Shown here: piece by piece, positions 27,188-35,964 of the stretch
How the letters are laid out: every line of letters begins with the position of its first letter
How positions within the stretch are numbered: position 1 is the first letter of the stretch
NCBI RefSeq assembly: GCF_042651485.1
Contig: NZ_JBHSDH010000013.1
Coordinates: forward strand, 1,364,001 to 1,428,000
Direction: 5' to 3'
Origin: Sphingorhabdus_B arenilitoris
GTDB taxonomy: Bacteria; Pseudomonadota; Alphaproteobacteria; Sphingomonadales; Sphingomonadaceae
DNA length: 64,000 nt
Made by a program: the position numbers and the translations under genes
The notes under the pieces: model-generated
Seen by the model: the letters and a program-made list of their open reading frames with translations, nothing else
Told to the model about the DNA's origin: nothing
Database searches by the model: none

Positions 27188-27961
27188 ATGAACCTTCCCG
27201 ACCTTTTGGCGACATTCACGCCCGGCGCTGACCATCAAAATATCACTATCCCGCCCAGCTGGCATCAGGGCCGCACCTGCTATGGCGGGCTCAGCGCCGT
27301 GCTTGCTTATCAGGCGGCGGTGCATAGCGCAGACGACCTGCCGCCGTTACAATCGGCGCAGATCGCTTTTGCAGGGCCGCTGGCGGGCGAGGTAGCGATA
27401 AACGCGGCAACCCTGCGCCGGGGCCGCAACACCGCCTTCATTCGCTCCGACATTGTGAGCGGCGATGATACCGGGCTCAGCTGCAACTTTATTTTTATGA
27501 ACCGCCGCCAAAGCCATTTGGATTATGAAGGGCTGAACCGACCGGAATTCCCGCCCATCCCTGATGCAGATGGTATACGCAGCGGTCCGCCGGAATTTTT
27601 TACCGGCCATCTGCAATATCCAAATAAAAGGCTGGAATTGGGCATGGCGACCAACCAGCTGGCTAATTGGCACAGGATTACTGAACGTGATGGATTGGAC
27701 GCCATTGCGGAGCTTATTTGTATCGGTGATGCGCTGCCGCCATCAGCTATGGGGCTGATGACCGAAAAAGGCATGGTCAGCTCCATGAATTGGCAGATAA
27801 ATATGCTGACCGAAGCGCCCGCAACCGAAGATGGCTGGTGGTATCTGACCAGCGAAACGCATCACGCAATGCATGGCGCAAGCAGCCAATATATGACCGT
27901 ATGGAATAGCAGCGGGCAGCCAGTGATGACCGGGATGCAGTCGGTGGCGATTTTCTGCTAA
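27188..27961 (+). CDS. Acyl-CoA thioesterase, double hot-dog (TesB-like/PF13622 type)
   Basis: A cytoplasmic protein of 257 residues with two hot-dog folds. The first half has SWHQGRTCYGGLSAVLAYQA and the strand LQSAQIAFAGPLAGEV, typical for the thioesterase-like superfamily. The second half carries SSMNWQINMLTEAP and WWYLTSETHHAMHGASSQYM. It presumably hydrolyses acyl-CoA thioesters; the chain length is unknown. The ATG at 27188 gives the natural start (MNLPDLL); the frame opens at 27161. Convergent with the P450 gene. Confidence 0.8.
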   Translation: MNLPDLLATFTPGADHQNITIPPSWHQGRTCYGGLSAVLAYQAAVHSADDLPPLQSAQIAFAGPLAGEVAINAATLRRGRNTAFIRSDIVSGDDTGLSCNFIFMNRRQSHLDYEGLNRPEFPPIPDADGIRSGPPEFFTGHLQYPNKRLELGMATNQLANWHRITERDGLDAIAELICIGDALPPSAMGLMTEKGMVSSMNWQINMLTEAPATEDGWWYLTSETHHAMHGASSQYMTVWNSSGQPVMTGMQSVAIFC

Positions 27962-27986
27962 GCAGCCAAAAGCAGCGGTAGAGCAA

Positions 27987-29354
27987 TTACAGCGGTGCCA
28001 ACCGTATTTTCAAACCATCCTTCGCCAATGGCATAGGCCAGGCTTGCCATTCCGGCGCATAGCCATCCTCCACCTCGATCCGCCTGCTGGTCAGCAGATG
28101 GTGCATGAATATCTTCATCTGCAAATAAGCAAAATGCAGGCCAAGACACATATGCGCGCCGCCGCCAAAGGGGACAAAAGCATAGCGGTGCCGTGCTTTG
28201 GTCCGCTCCGGCGTATGGCGCATAGGATCGAATTTCAGGGGTTCCTCCCAATATTCCTCCATCGTATGGACGAAACCGGGGGAGCTGCCCACCGGTGTTC
28301 CGGCCGGGATTTTATAGCCCATAAATTCAAATTCACGCAGCGCCCGGCGCGGGATTGATGGCACTGGTGATGCCAGCCGCAGCACTTCTTTGAAAAAATA
28401 TTCGGTCAGGACGAAATCGGCAACATGGTCCTGCGTAATATCCGCGCCAGCTGGCGCAATGGACAGGCATTCGGCGCGCAGCTTTTCCTGCCACTCGGGA
28501 TTTTTGGCCAGATACCAAACCATCGATGTCAGCGATGATGTAATGGTGTCATGCGCCGCCATCATCAGGAAATTGATATGATCCACCAATTCGCCATCGG
28601 TCATATATTCGCCATCTTCGCGCCGCGCGCGGCAGAATTGGCTGAACATATCCTGACGGTTTTCGTTATTGCGCCGCTCCTCAATTTGCGGGCTGAAATA
28701 GCGAACCAGATATTCGCGTCCTTTCACCCCTTTACGCATTTTGGTGAACGGTAGGGGCGTGCGCACCGCGCCAATCGATGCCTGCACCATATCGACAAAG
28801 GCATGGTTAATCCGGTCGGCCTCATCGCCCAGCGGGATGCCCAAAAAGCTCCGCGCCGCGACATCCAGCGTCAATTGTTTGATGGCAGGTTGAAACAGCA
28901 TTTCGCCATTCCACGCCTTAATCTGTTCCCCCAAAATCTGATTCATATCGATGGCATAGGCACGCATCGGTTCGGGTTTGAATGCAATGCCCAGCGCCCG
29001 GCGGTCGAGCCGGTGATGGTCAAAATCCATGAGCATCAATCCGCGCGGGAATAGCAGGTTGAGCACCGGTCCCCACCCTTGCTCGGATGAAAATAGCTTG
29101 TCCCTGTCAAACAGCATCAATTCATTGGCCTCTGCCCCCACCAACATGACACTGGGGTTGCCAAAGCTATTGACCTTAAACACTTTGCCATAGGTTTCGA
29201 ACATATGCTTACCGTAGGCTGGCGGATCTTTCAGCACGCGCAGCGTTGTGCCGATGACAGGCGGCCCGATTTCGCCTGGGATATGAGACAAGGCATCAAG
29301 ATTCGCGCGCGGCACCCAATGCGGGTTGGCGGCTTGGCTGTGGGCATACGGCAT
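27987..29354 (-). CDS. Cytochrome P450
   Basis: A soluble bacterial P450 of 455 residues. The haem-binding loop is FVPFGGGAHMCLGLHFA, the K-helix ExxR is in FFKEVLRLASPVPSIPRRA, and the I-helix oxygen-activation motif is AAHDTITSS. The substrate is not predictable. The ATG at 29354 has GGAGA in front; an extension to 29408 is rejected. A perfect 18-bp palindrome lies 13 bases upstream of the start codon. The same palindrome precedes an acyl-CoA dehydrogenase elsewhere in the window, suggesting regulation with lipid or steroid-like substrates. Confidence 0.93.
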   Translation of the reverse strand: MPYAHSQAANPHWVPRANLDALSHIPGEIGPPVIGTTLRVLKDPPAYGKHMFETYGKVFKVNSFGNPSVMLVGAEANELMLFDRDKLFSSEQGWGPVLNLLFPRGLMLMDFDHHRLDRRALGIAFKPEPMRAYAIDMNQILGEQIKAWNGEMLFQPAIKQLTLDVAARSFLGIPLGDEADRINHAFVDMVQASIGAVRTPLPFTKMRKGVKGREYLVRYFSPQIEERRNNENRQDMFSQFCRARREDGEYMTDGELVDHINFLMMAAHDTITSSLTSMVWYLAKNPEWQEKLRAECLSIAPAGADITQDHVADFVLTEYFFKEVLRLASPVPSIPRRALREFEFMGYKIPAGTPVGSSPGFVHTMEEYWEEPLKFDPMRHTPERTKARHRYAFVPFGGGAHMCLGLHFAYLQMKIFMHHLLTSRRIEVEDGYAPEWQAWPMPLAKDGLKIRLAPL

Positions 29355-29367
29355 GGGACATCTCCGG

Positions 29368-29385
29368 TTTAATCGTGCGATTAAA
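29368..29385. promoter_or_regulatory. Palindromic operator in front of the P450 gene
   Basis: TTTAATCGTGCGATTAAA has 8-bp arms with a 2-bp centre. Its centre is about 22 bases from the P450 start, a position where binding would block transcription or early elongation. An identical site (read on the other strand) stands at 52285-52302. The size and symmetry fit a TetR or similar dimeric repressor. Confidence 0.65.
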
Positions 29386-29564
29386 ATGCTTACTGCCATT
29401 CTTGTCAATATGGCACAAGCCTTGAAATCCGCTTTGCTGAATAAAAGGCTACAGCTATGTTCACCTGCAATTCAACTGATCGAGCATAAATGTTGATATA
29501 AGATGAAATGTGCCTGTGAGTCGGTGAATGGACCGGCTGAGGTACAGAATAAAGGGGCAGGATA

Positions 29565-30599
29565 ATGAAAATATCATTGAGCAAGCTAAATCGCAAAGCA
29601 GCGCTTCGTTTGGCCGCGGTCACGGCGTTGGGACTGGCTGTTTCGGGATGCGCCTATACGGTTGGTGAGGGAGGCTATTATACCGATGGCTATGCCGCCA
29701 ACGAATGCGATCCTTACTATGACTATAACGATTATTATGGCTGCGATTATGGTTATGGCTTCGTCAATATCGGCTTTGGTGGTGGCTGGTATAATGACTT
29801 TTATTATCCCGGCTACGGAATGTACCTATTCGACAATTACGGCCGCCGTTTCCCGCTTCGCGACCGCTATTTAGATTATTGGGGTTTGCAGCGGTATAAT
29901 TGGTATCGCGAACGTCGGCATGGTCATCGCGGTGGATATGGACGCGGCGGTTACGGTCATGGCGGGAATGGTGGCTATGGTCATGGTGGCGGCCACGGTG
30001 GCGGTCACGGTGGCGGTCACGGTGGTGGACATAGCGGAAACGGTCACGGAAATGGCCATGGTGGTAATGGACATGGTGGTAACAATGGCGGTCATGCCGA
30101 TAACGACCGAGACAACAGCAATTCCGACGGGTTCCGCCGGGCCGTCCTTGGCGACAGGGCGGCAAGGCAAGCCAACCCTCCGCGTGGCCGGCGTGATGGC
30201 GATAGCGGCTATCAAGGTCGCGAGCGTGGTGCCCGTGACACGGCCGTAGCGCCTCAGCCACCAGTAGATGCGCGGGGCGGCGTTATGGGCCGCGCCGCTC
30301 GTAACACTGTGCCGTCAACACCGCCGCCAGCGGCGCGTCAACAACAAGAAGCACGGCCCGCACCAGCCGCGCGGCCAGCAAATGCGCGCGAAAGCATCAT
30401 GGGCCGCGCGGCCCGGGCCGCAGCGCCGCAATCACCGCCGCCAGCGGCCCGTCAACAACAAGCTGCACGGCCCGCACCGCCGCCACCCGCCTCGCGCCCT
30501 GCACCATCGGCCCAGCCTGCACCTGCCGCAAGACCAGCGCGCAGCGAACGGATATTACCGCCCCGCCGAGGCACACAAGGAAATAACCGTGAGCAATAA
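29565..30599 (+). CDS. Glycine/histidine- and tyrosine-rich lipoprotein with internal repeats
   Basis: Function not recognised. Signal peptide with lipobox LAVSGC (Cys near residue 29). The next 80 residues are rich in Tyr, Gly and Asp. Residues about 125-180 are a Gly/His tract with repeated GHGG units encoded by 12-base tandem repeats, which could bind Ni, Zn or Cu. The C-terminal third holds two 38-residue repeats starting MGRAAR and carrying PPPAARQQQ and ARPAP. The ATG at 29565 follows GGGGCAGGA. Probably outer-membrane attached; metal binding is only inferred from composition. Confidence 0.7.
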   Translation: MKISLSKLNRKAALRLAAVTALGLAVSGCAYTVGEGGYYTDGYAANECDPYYDYNDYYGCDYGYGFVNIGFGGGWYNDFYYPGYGMYLFDNYGRRFPLRDRYLDYWGLQRYNWYRERRHGHRGGYGRGGYGHGGNGGYGHGGGHGGGHGGGHGGGHSGNGHGNGHGGNGHGGNNGGHADNDRDNSNSDGFRRAVLGDRAARQANPPRGRRDGDSGYQGRERGARDTAVAPQPPVDARGGVMGRAARNTVPSTPPPAARQQQEARPAPAARPANARESIMGRAARAAAPQSPPPAARQQQAARPAPPPPASRPAPSAQPAPAARPARSERILPPRRGTQGNNREQ

Positions 30600-30617
30600 G
30601 GCGTCGCTTGGGATCAA

Positions 30618-31586
30618 TTAAGGCGCATCATAAACCGGCATGGCTTCAGCTAATATCAAGCTGAAGCCATCGTCGTCACTGCTCCATTCGGCCTTTGCCG
30701 TCCACCCGCCCGCGCTTAGCAATATGCGGGCACTGCGCAGGTCATATTTATGGCTATTTTCAGTGTGAATGCTCTCGCCCGCTTTGATCGCAAAATCTTC
30801 TCCAGCGGCGGAAAATTCCATGTCCCGACCCGCCCTCAAATGCATTTCAATCCGCGATTCCCGGTCATTCCAAATCGCTTTATGGGCGAAGCTGCTGATA
30901 TCAATCGTGCCGTCCAATTCGCGGTTGATCCGTTCCAATAGGTTCAGGTTAAACGCCGCTGTCACGCCTGCGGCATCATCATAGGCCGGGATCAACAGGT
31001 CAAGCGGCTTCACCCGGTCGAAAGCGATCAGCAGCATCGCTCCCTCGCCCAGCGTTTGACGCATATTGCGCAGCAAATTGACTGCACTGCGCGGGACAAA
31101 ATTGCCAATTGTCGAACCGGAGAAAAAACCCAGCTTTGGCATATCAGCTATCGCGGCGGGCAATGCCACTGCACCGGTAAAATCAGCCTCTACCGGACTG
31201 ACGAGAAGGTCAGGAAATTCGCCCGACAAACTCGCCGCTTCAGCGCGCAAATAATCGCCCGATATGTCAATCGGGACAAAGGCGGTAGGCCGAACCGCGC
31301 GGAGCAACAACGGTGTCTTTGTCACGCTGCCTGCGCCAAATTCCACGACCGCTCCTGATGTGCCGATATGTTCCTGCAATTCGGTCCCAATCTTGGCCAG
31401 CAGCTCGGTCTCAACCCGCGTTGGATAATATTCGGGCAGCCGCGTTATCTCGTCGAATAATTCCGATCCGCGCCGGTCATATAACCAGCGCGCAGATATG
31501 GCGCGCCTTGGTCCGCGCAGCCCCTTTTGCACGTCCGCACGGAATTGCGGATCAACCTGGCCATTCAACATTGTTTCAACAGTCAC
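30618..31586 (-). CDS. egtD: L-histidine N(alpha)-methyltransferase EgtD
   Basis: EgtD trimethylates histidine to hercynine with SAM, the first step of ergothioneine synthesis. The 322-residue product has the family start GLRGPRRAISARWLYDRRGS, LFDEITRLPEYYPTRVE, the SAM-binding part VVEFGAGSVTKTPLLLRA and GSTIGNFVP. Its start overlaps the end of egtB by 11 bases, so the pair is translationally coupled in the order egtB-egtD. Confidence 0.95.
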   Translation of the reverse strand: MTVETMLNGQVDPQFRADVQKGLRGPRRAISARWLYDRRGSELFDEITRLPEYYPTRVETELLAKIGTELQEHIGTSGAVVEFGAGSVTKTPLLLRAVRPTAFVPIDISGDYLRAEAASLSGEFPDLLVSPVEADFTGAVALPAAIADMPKLGFFSGSTIGNFVPRSAVNLLRNMRQTLGEGAMLLIAFDRVKPLDLLIPAYDDAAGVTAAFNLNLLERINRELDGTIDISSFAHKAIWNDRESRIEMHLRAGRDMEFSAAGEDFAIKAGESIHTENSHKYDLRSARILLSAGGWTAKAEWSSDDDGFSLILAEAMPVYDAP

Positions 31587-32850
31587 GCGCGAGCCTTAAT
31601 CCGGTAAATTGCCAGCGTTGATGGGGATAGAAAAAGTTACGATAAGTGGAACGCATATGTCCGCGCGGGGTTGCACAACTGCCGCCGCGCAGAACAAACT
31701 GACCGCTCATAAATTTGCCATTATATTCGCCCACTGCGCCCGGTGCGGCACGAAACCCCGGATAAGGACGATAGGCGCTGCCGGTCCATTCCCACACGCT
31801 GCCAAACATCTGTTTCAGCGCGGCAGTGTCATAAGGTGCATCATAGGGCCGGACCATCCCATCGCTTGATAATAACCCTCCGCCATTCGGGGGGTTATCC
31901 GGCGCCATATCCTGTGCCGCGCTTTCCCATTCGGCTTCGGTGGGCAGGCGGCACCCCGCCCAGCAGGCATAGGCGTCGGCTTCATACAGGCTGATATGCG
32001 TTACCGGCGCGTGCGCGTCCAATGGATGCATTCCGTTGAGCTGAAAACTCCACCAGCGCCCTGGGCGCACCTCTTCCCAGTAAAGCGGCGCGATGATACT
32101 CTCCTGCTGAACCCAGGCCCAGCCGTCGGATAGCCAATATTCCGGCTTTTGATAGCCGCCATCGGCGATGAATTCTATCCATTCGGCGTTGGTCACCGGA
32201 CGGCTGGCCAGCGCATGCGGTGTCAAGACAACATCATGGCGCGGTCCTTCGCAGTCAAAGGCGAAACCCTGCCCGTCATGGCCGATCTGCACCACGCCTT
32301 CGCGGCCCCGGACCCATTCCATTGGCGTCTCGGAAGAGGTGTAGCGATCGGAATCACCCGGCCATAATTCTGGTTTCAATGGATTTTGCGCGAATAAATG
32401 CTTAATATCGGTTAGCAGCAATTCCTGATGCTGCTGTTCATGGTTCAAGCCCAACTCGAAAAGCACCAGCGCTTCGGGCGGCAGGCTTTCAAATGCGGCC
32501 TCGATATGCTCATCGACAAAATGACGGTATCGGATAACCCATTCCAGCGACGGCCGCGTTATTAGCCCGCGTTTGGGCCGGGCATGACGCGGACCTTCGG
32601 CTTCGTAATAGCTATTGAACAGAAAAGCATATTGATTGTTAAACGGGTCATAGCCCGGGACATTGTCGCGCAGGATAAACGTTTCCCAAAACCAAGTGAC
32701 ATGCGCCAAATGCCATTTGGTGGGTGAGGTATCCTCCATGGACTGCACCGTGGCGTCGGCGTCGGACAGCCCATACACCAACGCCTCCGTCAAGCTACGG
32801 ACGGCGCGGTATCTATCAAGCAATGTTACCGCGATTGGCCCGGTACCCAT
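31576..32850 (-). CDS. egtB: Ergothioneine biosynthesis sulfoxide synthase EgtB
   Basis: EgtB is the non-haem iron enzyme that joins hercynine to a cysteine-containing thiol. The N-terminal DinB-like domain contains SPTKWHLAHVTWFWETFIL and the iron ligands HEQQHQE (HX3HXE). The C-terminal half is a formylglycine-generating-enzyme-like domain with CRLPTEAEWESAAQD, GSVWEWTGSAYRPYPGF and FVLRGGSCATPRGHMRSTYR. The ATG at 32850 lies 25 bases inside the end of the cobalamin adenosyltransferase gene. No egtA, egtC or egtE is in the window; the C-S lyase step must be encoded elsewhere. Confidence 0.94.
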   Translation of the reverse strand: MGTGPIAVTLLDRYRAVRSLTEALVYGLSDADATVQSMEDTSPTKWHLAHVTWFWETFILRDNVPGYDPFNNQYAFLFNSYYEAEGPRHARPKRGLITRPSLEWVIRYRHFVDEHIEAAFESLPPEALVLFELGLNHEQQHQELLLTDIKHLFAQNPLKPELWPGDSDRYTSSETPMEWVRGREGVVQIGHDGQGFAFDCEGPRHDVVLTPHALASRPVTNAEWIEFIADGGYQKPEYWLSDGWAWVQQESIIAPLYWEEVRPGRWWSFQLNGMHPLDAHAPVTHISLYEADAYACWAGCRLPTEAEWESAAQDMAPDNPPNGGGLLSSDGMVRPYDAPYDTAALKQMFGSVWEWTGSAYRPYPGFRAAPGAVGEYNGKFMSGQFVLRGGSCATPRGHMRSTYRNFFYPHQRWQFTGLRLARDC

Positions 32851-33416
32851 AGTATGTCGCCGTCACGCGTGCTGTTTATCAACCGGCACAGAACGAACAG
32901 ATAGTCCGACAAGCGGTTGAGGTATTGGATGGCGAGCGGATTGATCCGTACATCTTGCGCGGCGGCGACCAAAGCGCGTTCGGCGCGGCGCGTAACCGCG
33001 CGGGCCAGGTGCATATGCGCCGCGGACTCGCTGCCTCCAGGCAATATGAAGCTGGTCAGCGGTTCCAATTGTTCATTGGCGGCATCAATTGCCGCCTCCA
33101 GCCATTCCACCTGTTCCTGCACGATCCGCAGTTGCATTTGCGACGGGGTGAAAACGTCGTCGTCACAAGCCGGCGTCGCGATATCCGCGCCCAGATCGAA
33201 TAAGTCATTCTGTATCCGCTGCAGGCTTTCTATCTGATCGTCATCCACACCGTCCTCATCCAGCTCGGCAATGGCGATGCCCAATGCGCTATTCGCCTCG
33301 TCCACCTCACCAATGGCATGAAGGCGCGCATCGGATTTGGACAGGCGCGATCCATCAACCAGCCCGGTGGTGCCGTCATCGCCAGTGCGGGTGTAGATTT
33401 TATTCAGTTTTACCAT
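32826..33416 (-). CDS. Cob(I)yrinic acid a,c-diamide adenosyltransferase (PduO type)
   Basis: Transfers adenosyl from ATP to cob(I)alamin to make adenosylcobalamin. The 196-residue helical protein has the ATP-binding start KIYTRTGDDGTTGLVDG and the conserved VDEANSALGIA. The active-site segment is FILPGGSESAAHMHLARAVTRRAERA, ending with NRLSDYLFVLCR. It follows the HIG1 gene after 12 bases and overlaps egtB. In many sphingomonads HIG1 and this gene precede etfBA; here ergothioneine genes follow. Confidence 0.95.
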   Translation of the reverse strand: MVKLNKIYTRTGDDGTTGLVDGSRLSKSDARLHAIGEVDEANSALGIAIAELDEDGVDDDQIESLQRIQNDLFDLGADIATPACDDDVFTPSQMQLRIVQEQVEWLEAAIDAANEQLEPLTSFILPGGSESAAHMHLARAVTRRAERALVAAAQDVRINPLAIQYLNRLSDYLFVLCRLINSTRDGDILWVPGQSR

Positions 33417-33428
33417 CGATAAAACCGA

Positions 33429-33656
33429 TCAAGCAGTCTGGCTAAGCAATAACAATGCAGCTACCAGCAATATGGCAATGGCCTGCCACTTCACACGCGC
33501 GAACATCGCCTTATTCTGAACTTTCAGGGACAGCGGGACGCCATTTTCGTCGACATTTTCCGGCTCCAGATTGGCAAAGGCGTGCAGTCCTTTTATCACC
33601 GCAAACACAACTGCGCCCATGGCAACGATGAGGAGGAGGATCAAAATAATACCCAT
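33429..33656 (-). CDS. HIG1-domain twin transmembrane protein
   Basis: A small inner-membrane protein of 75 residues with two membrane helices: GIILILLLIVAMGAVVFAVI and WQAIAILLVAALLLLSQ. The connecting loop (LKVQNKAMFARVKWQ) matches the HIG1_N family, which is linked to respiratory oxidase assembly or stability. The ATG at 33656 has AAGGA at 7 bases; the longer frame to 33719 is rejected. First gene of the run HIG1 - adenosyltransferase - egtB - egtD. Confidence 0.85.
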   Translation of the reverse strand: MGIILILLLIVAMGAVVFAVIKGLHAFANLEPENVDENGVPLSLKVQNKAMFARVKWQAIAILLVAALLLLSQTA

Positions 33657-33726
33657 TGGGAATTCCTTATTTTTCGCCCATGCCGTCATAGGATGAGCCA
33701 TGTCCGGCGGCCCGGACATTATCTAT

Positions 33727-34596
33727 CTAGCTATTGGATAAGGAGATTCCAAGCGGCAGCTTGCCCGAACGCAGCATTTGCGCGATTTCTTTCCCGTCCC
33801 TGCCGCCAGCACGCAGGGCCGAAAGCGCCGCTGAACTGCGGCTCTTGGCCAGTTTTTCGCCATTATCATCGCAGAATAACTCGTGATGCCAATACGCAGG
33901 CTGCAACAAACCCAGCAGATTTTGCAACAGCCGGTGCACCGCCGTATAAGCAAACAGGTCTTTGCCCCGCACAATATATGTAATTTCGTCCGCCGCATCG
34001 TCTAGCGTTGCGGCCAAATGATAGCTCGCCGGAGCATCTTTACGCCACAGCACGATGTCCCCGAATTGCGCCGCATCGCCAAATTGATCCCCAGCGATCA
34101 GGTCGGTCCAACCAATAGGGCCCGCCCGATCCAACGCTTTGCCCATATCGAGCCGCCAGCAATAAGGCTTGTCCGCGGGCACATCGCGGCCTCTGCACGT
34201 CCCGGGATAGACCGGCCCGTCTGGCCCATGGCGCACGGCCTTCGCCTGTATCGCTGCGGCAATATCGCCGCGTGTGCAGATACATTTATAAACCAATCCC
34301 ATGGCGTGAAGCTGTTCCAACGCTTGGCGGTAACTGTCCACCCGGGCTGACTGAAAAATCACATCGCCATCAAAGCAGAGACCAAGCCATTGCATATCCG
34401 CCAATATGCCACCCACAAATTCAGGGCGGCTGCGTGTGCCGTCAATATCCTCTATCCGCAGCAGAAACCGGCCGCCATGGGCGCGGGCAAAATCATGCGC
34501 GCAAATTGCCGCATAAGCGTGTCCCAAATGCAAATGACCATTGGGGCTGGGTGCAAAGCGCGTGGTTACGATCCGCGCTTTCGGATCTTGTGACAT
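33727..34596 (-). CDS. gluQ: Glutamyl-Q tRNA(Asp) synthetase
   Basis: GluQ attaches glutamate to queuosine at position 34 of tRNA-Asp. It is a GluRS-like catalytic domain without anticodon-binding domain, about 289 residues. HIGH-type motif: TRFAPSPNGHLHLGHAYAA. KMSKS-type motif: EKLAKS. Zinc ligands are suggested by KCICTRGD and YPGTCRG. Starts are uncertain: ATG 34596 (MSQDPKAR) fits the family best; ATG 34653 is also in frame and neither has a strong ribosome binding site. Divergent from the HNH gene, with overlapping upstream frames. Confidence 0.9.
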   Translation of the reverse strand: MSQDPKARIVTTRFAPSPNGHLHLGHAYAAICAHDFARAHGGRFLLRIEDIDGTRSRPEFVGGILADMQWLGLCFDGDVIFQSARVDSYRQALEQLHAMGLVYKCICTRGDIAAAIQAKAVRHGPDGPVYPGTCRGRDVPADKPYCWRLDMGKALDRAGPIGWTDLIAGDQFGDAAQFGDIVLWRKDAPASYHLAATLDDAADEITYIVRGKDLFAYTAVHRLLQNLLGLLQPAYWHHELFCDDNGEKLAKSRSSAALSALRAGGRDGKEIAQMLRSGKLPLGISLSNS

Positions 34597-34782
34597 ATCC
34601 GCTGCAGCATCGGGCAACGCAATATATTGGGGTATTTGCCCTCTTGACGTCATATTTGTTGTAAATAATGTGGCATATGTCAAAAAGCTGTAACGACAAT
34701 GAAGGAAGAGCAAAAGTAGCTTTTGAAAAGCTGCAAAGGGGTTCATAACGGAGTTGCAAAACGGGGGAGAGTGATCGAAGCC

Positions 34783-35367
34783 ATGTATGAAGCAGGATTA
34801 TTAGAAGCAGCAGCACCAGCGAGGCACCCGGAAAACTGCCCGGCCCTTGTGCTGAACGCGGATTATACGCCGCTCAGCTACTATCCGCTCAGCCTATGGC
34901 CGTGGCAAACCGCGATCAAAGCCGTTTTTCTCGACAAGGTCGACATTATCGCGAGCTACGATGAACAGGTCCATAGCCCCAGCTTGGATATGCAAATCCC
35001 TTCGGTGATTGCGCTGAAACAATATGTGAAGCCTTCCGAATATCCGGCCTTCACCCGGTTCAACTTGTTCCTGCGCGATAAATTCCAATGCGTCTATTGC
35101 GGCTCAGGCGACAATTTAACCTTTGATCACGTGATACCGCGCCGTTTGGGCGGGGGAACCAGCTGGGAAAATGTCGCTGCGGCTTGCCTGCCATGTAATT
35201 TGAAAAAGGGTGGCCGCACGCCGCAGCAAGCGCATATGCAACTGCACAGCAAACCCATTCGTCCAACCAGCTGGCAATTGCAGCATATTGGCCGCGCGTT
35301 CCCGCCCAACCATCTGCATGAAACATGGCGGGACTGGCTCTATTGGGATGTCGAACTGGAGCAATAG
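34783..35367 (+). CDS. HNH endonuclease family protein
   Basis: The 194-residue protein carries a zinc-supported HNH domain: CVYCGSGDNLTFDHVIPRRL, then WENVAAACLPCNLKKGGRTP. The N-terminal part (PALVLNADYTPLSYYPLSLW) is shared with the housekeeping HNH proteins found throughout alphaproteobacteria, not with mobile group I intron nucleases. Start: ATG 34783 as in relatives; a GTG at 34771 directly after GGGGGAGA is a real alternative. The cellular role is not established. Confidence 0.85.
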   Translation: MYEAGLLEAAAPARHPENCPALVLNADYTPLSYYPLSLWPWQTAIKAVFLDKVDIIASYDEQVHSPSLDMQIPSVIALKQYVKPSEYPAFTRFNLFLRDKFQCVYCGSGDNLTFDHVIPRRLGGGTSWENVAAACLPCNLKKGGRTPQQAHMQLHSKPIRPTSWQLQHIGRAFPPNHLHETWRDWLYWDVELEQ

Positions 35368-35407
35368 CCAGCGCGCTTGTTTGACGCGCTGGCGATCCCG
35401 TAATGGG

Positions 35408-35950
35408 TTACTCGGAAATCTGCTCTTCGGCAGGTAATATCACTTCTTTCAGCGCGGGTTTTTGTTGCCGGCTTTGATCGCCCACTTCGACGCGGATCGA
35501 ATAAGCACGCGCTTCTGATGCGCCGTCTGCTTTCGTCACCGTGCCAACCATATTGATATAATATACACCATTGGCCGATGTTTTGAACGGTATCGTCCAG
35601 CTGGCCGCGCTGCCTTTCGCCAATTGCATCGCGGTTTGCCGAGCACCCAGCGTTAGGCCGTCATCGGCATTGGCGGTTAACGACAATGTTCCGCCGGTAT
35701 AGCCATGCACAATTTTCACAGTCGTGCTATAACTACCACCCGGTTGCAGCGTTCCAGTTGGCATATCATGGGTGAAGCTAAGGCCAGCGCCGACTTTTAC
35801 CGTCCGATGCTCTTTGCCTCCATGCTCGGCTGCCTTTGAAGCATCAGCAGCTGCGCCATCTTGCAACGCCGCAACCTTATTTTCGGTGCAACCGCTTGTC
35901 GTAACTGCCGCCACCAACAGCGAGAGGCCGATCACATATTTATGGGTCAT
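35408..35950 (-). CDS. Hypothetical lipoprotein
   Basis: Function not recognised. Signal peptide with lipobox VTTSGC (Cys near residue 21). The mature domain of about 130 residues is beta-rich (GGSYSTTVKIVHGYTGGTLS, then WTIPFKTSANGVYYINMVG), suggesting an immunoglobulin-like fold. It starts 14 bases after the stop of the metalloprotease gene and has its own GGGAGAA site, so both are likely cotranscribed and may work together at the outer membrane. Confidence 0.65.
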   Translation of the reverse strand: MTHKYVIGLSLLVAAVTTSGCTENKVAALQDGAAADASKAAEHGGKEHRTVKVGAGLSFTHDMPTGTLQPGGSYSTTVKIVHGYTGGTLSLTANADDGLTLGARQTAMQLAKGSAASWTIPFKTSANGVYYINMVGTVTKADGASEARAYSIRVEVGDQSRQQKPALKEVILPAEEQISE

Positions 35951-35964
35951 CACATATTCTCCCG

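Noticed and set aside
29920..30249. Plus-strand frame of 109 codons rich in Met and Val
   Set aside because: It is the alternative frame of the Gly/His repeat of the lipoprotein gene.
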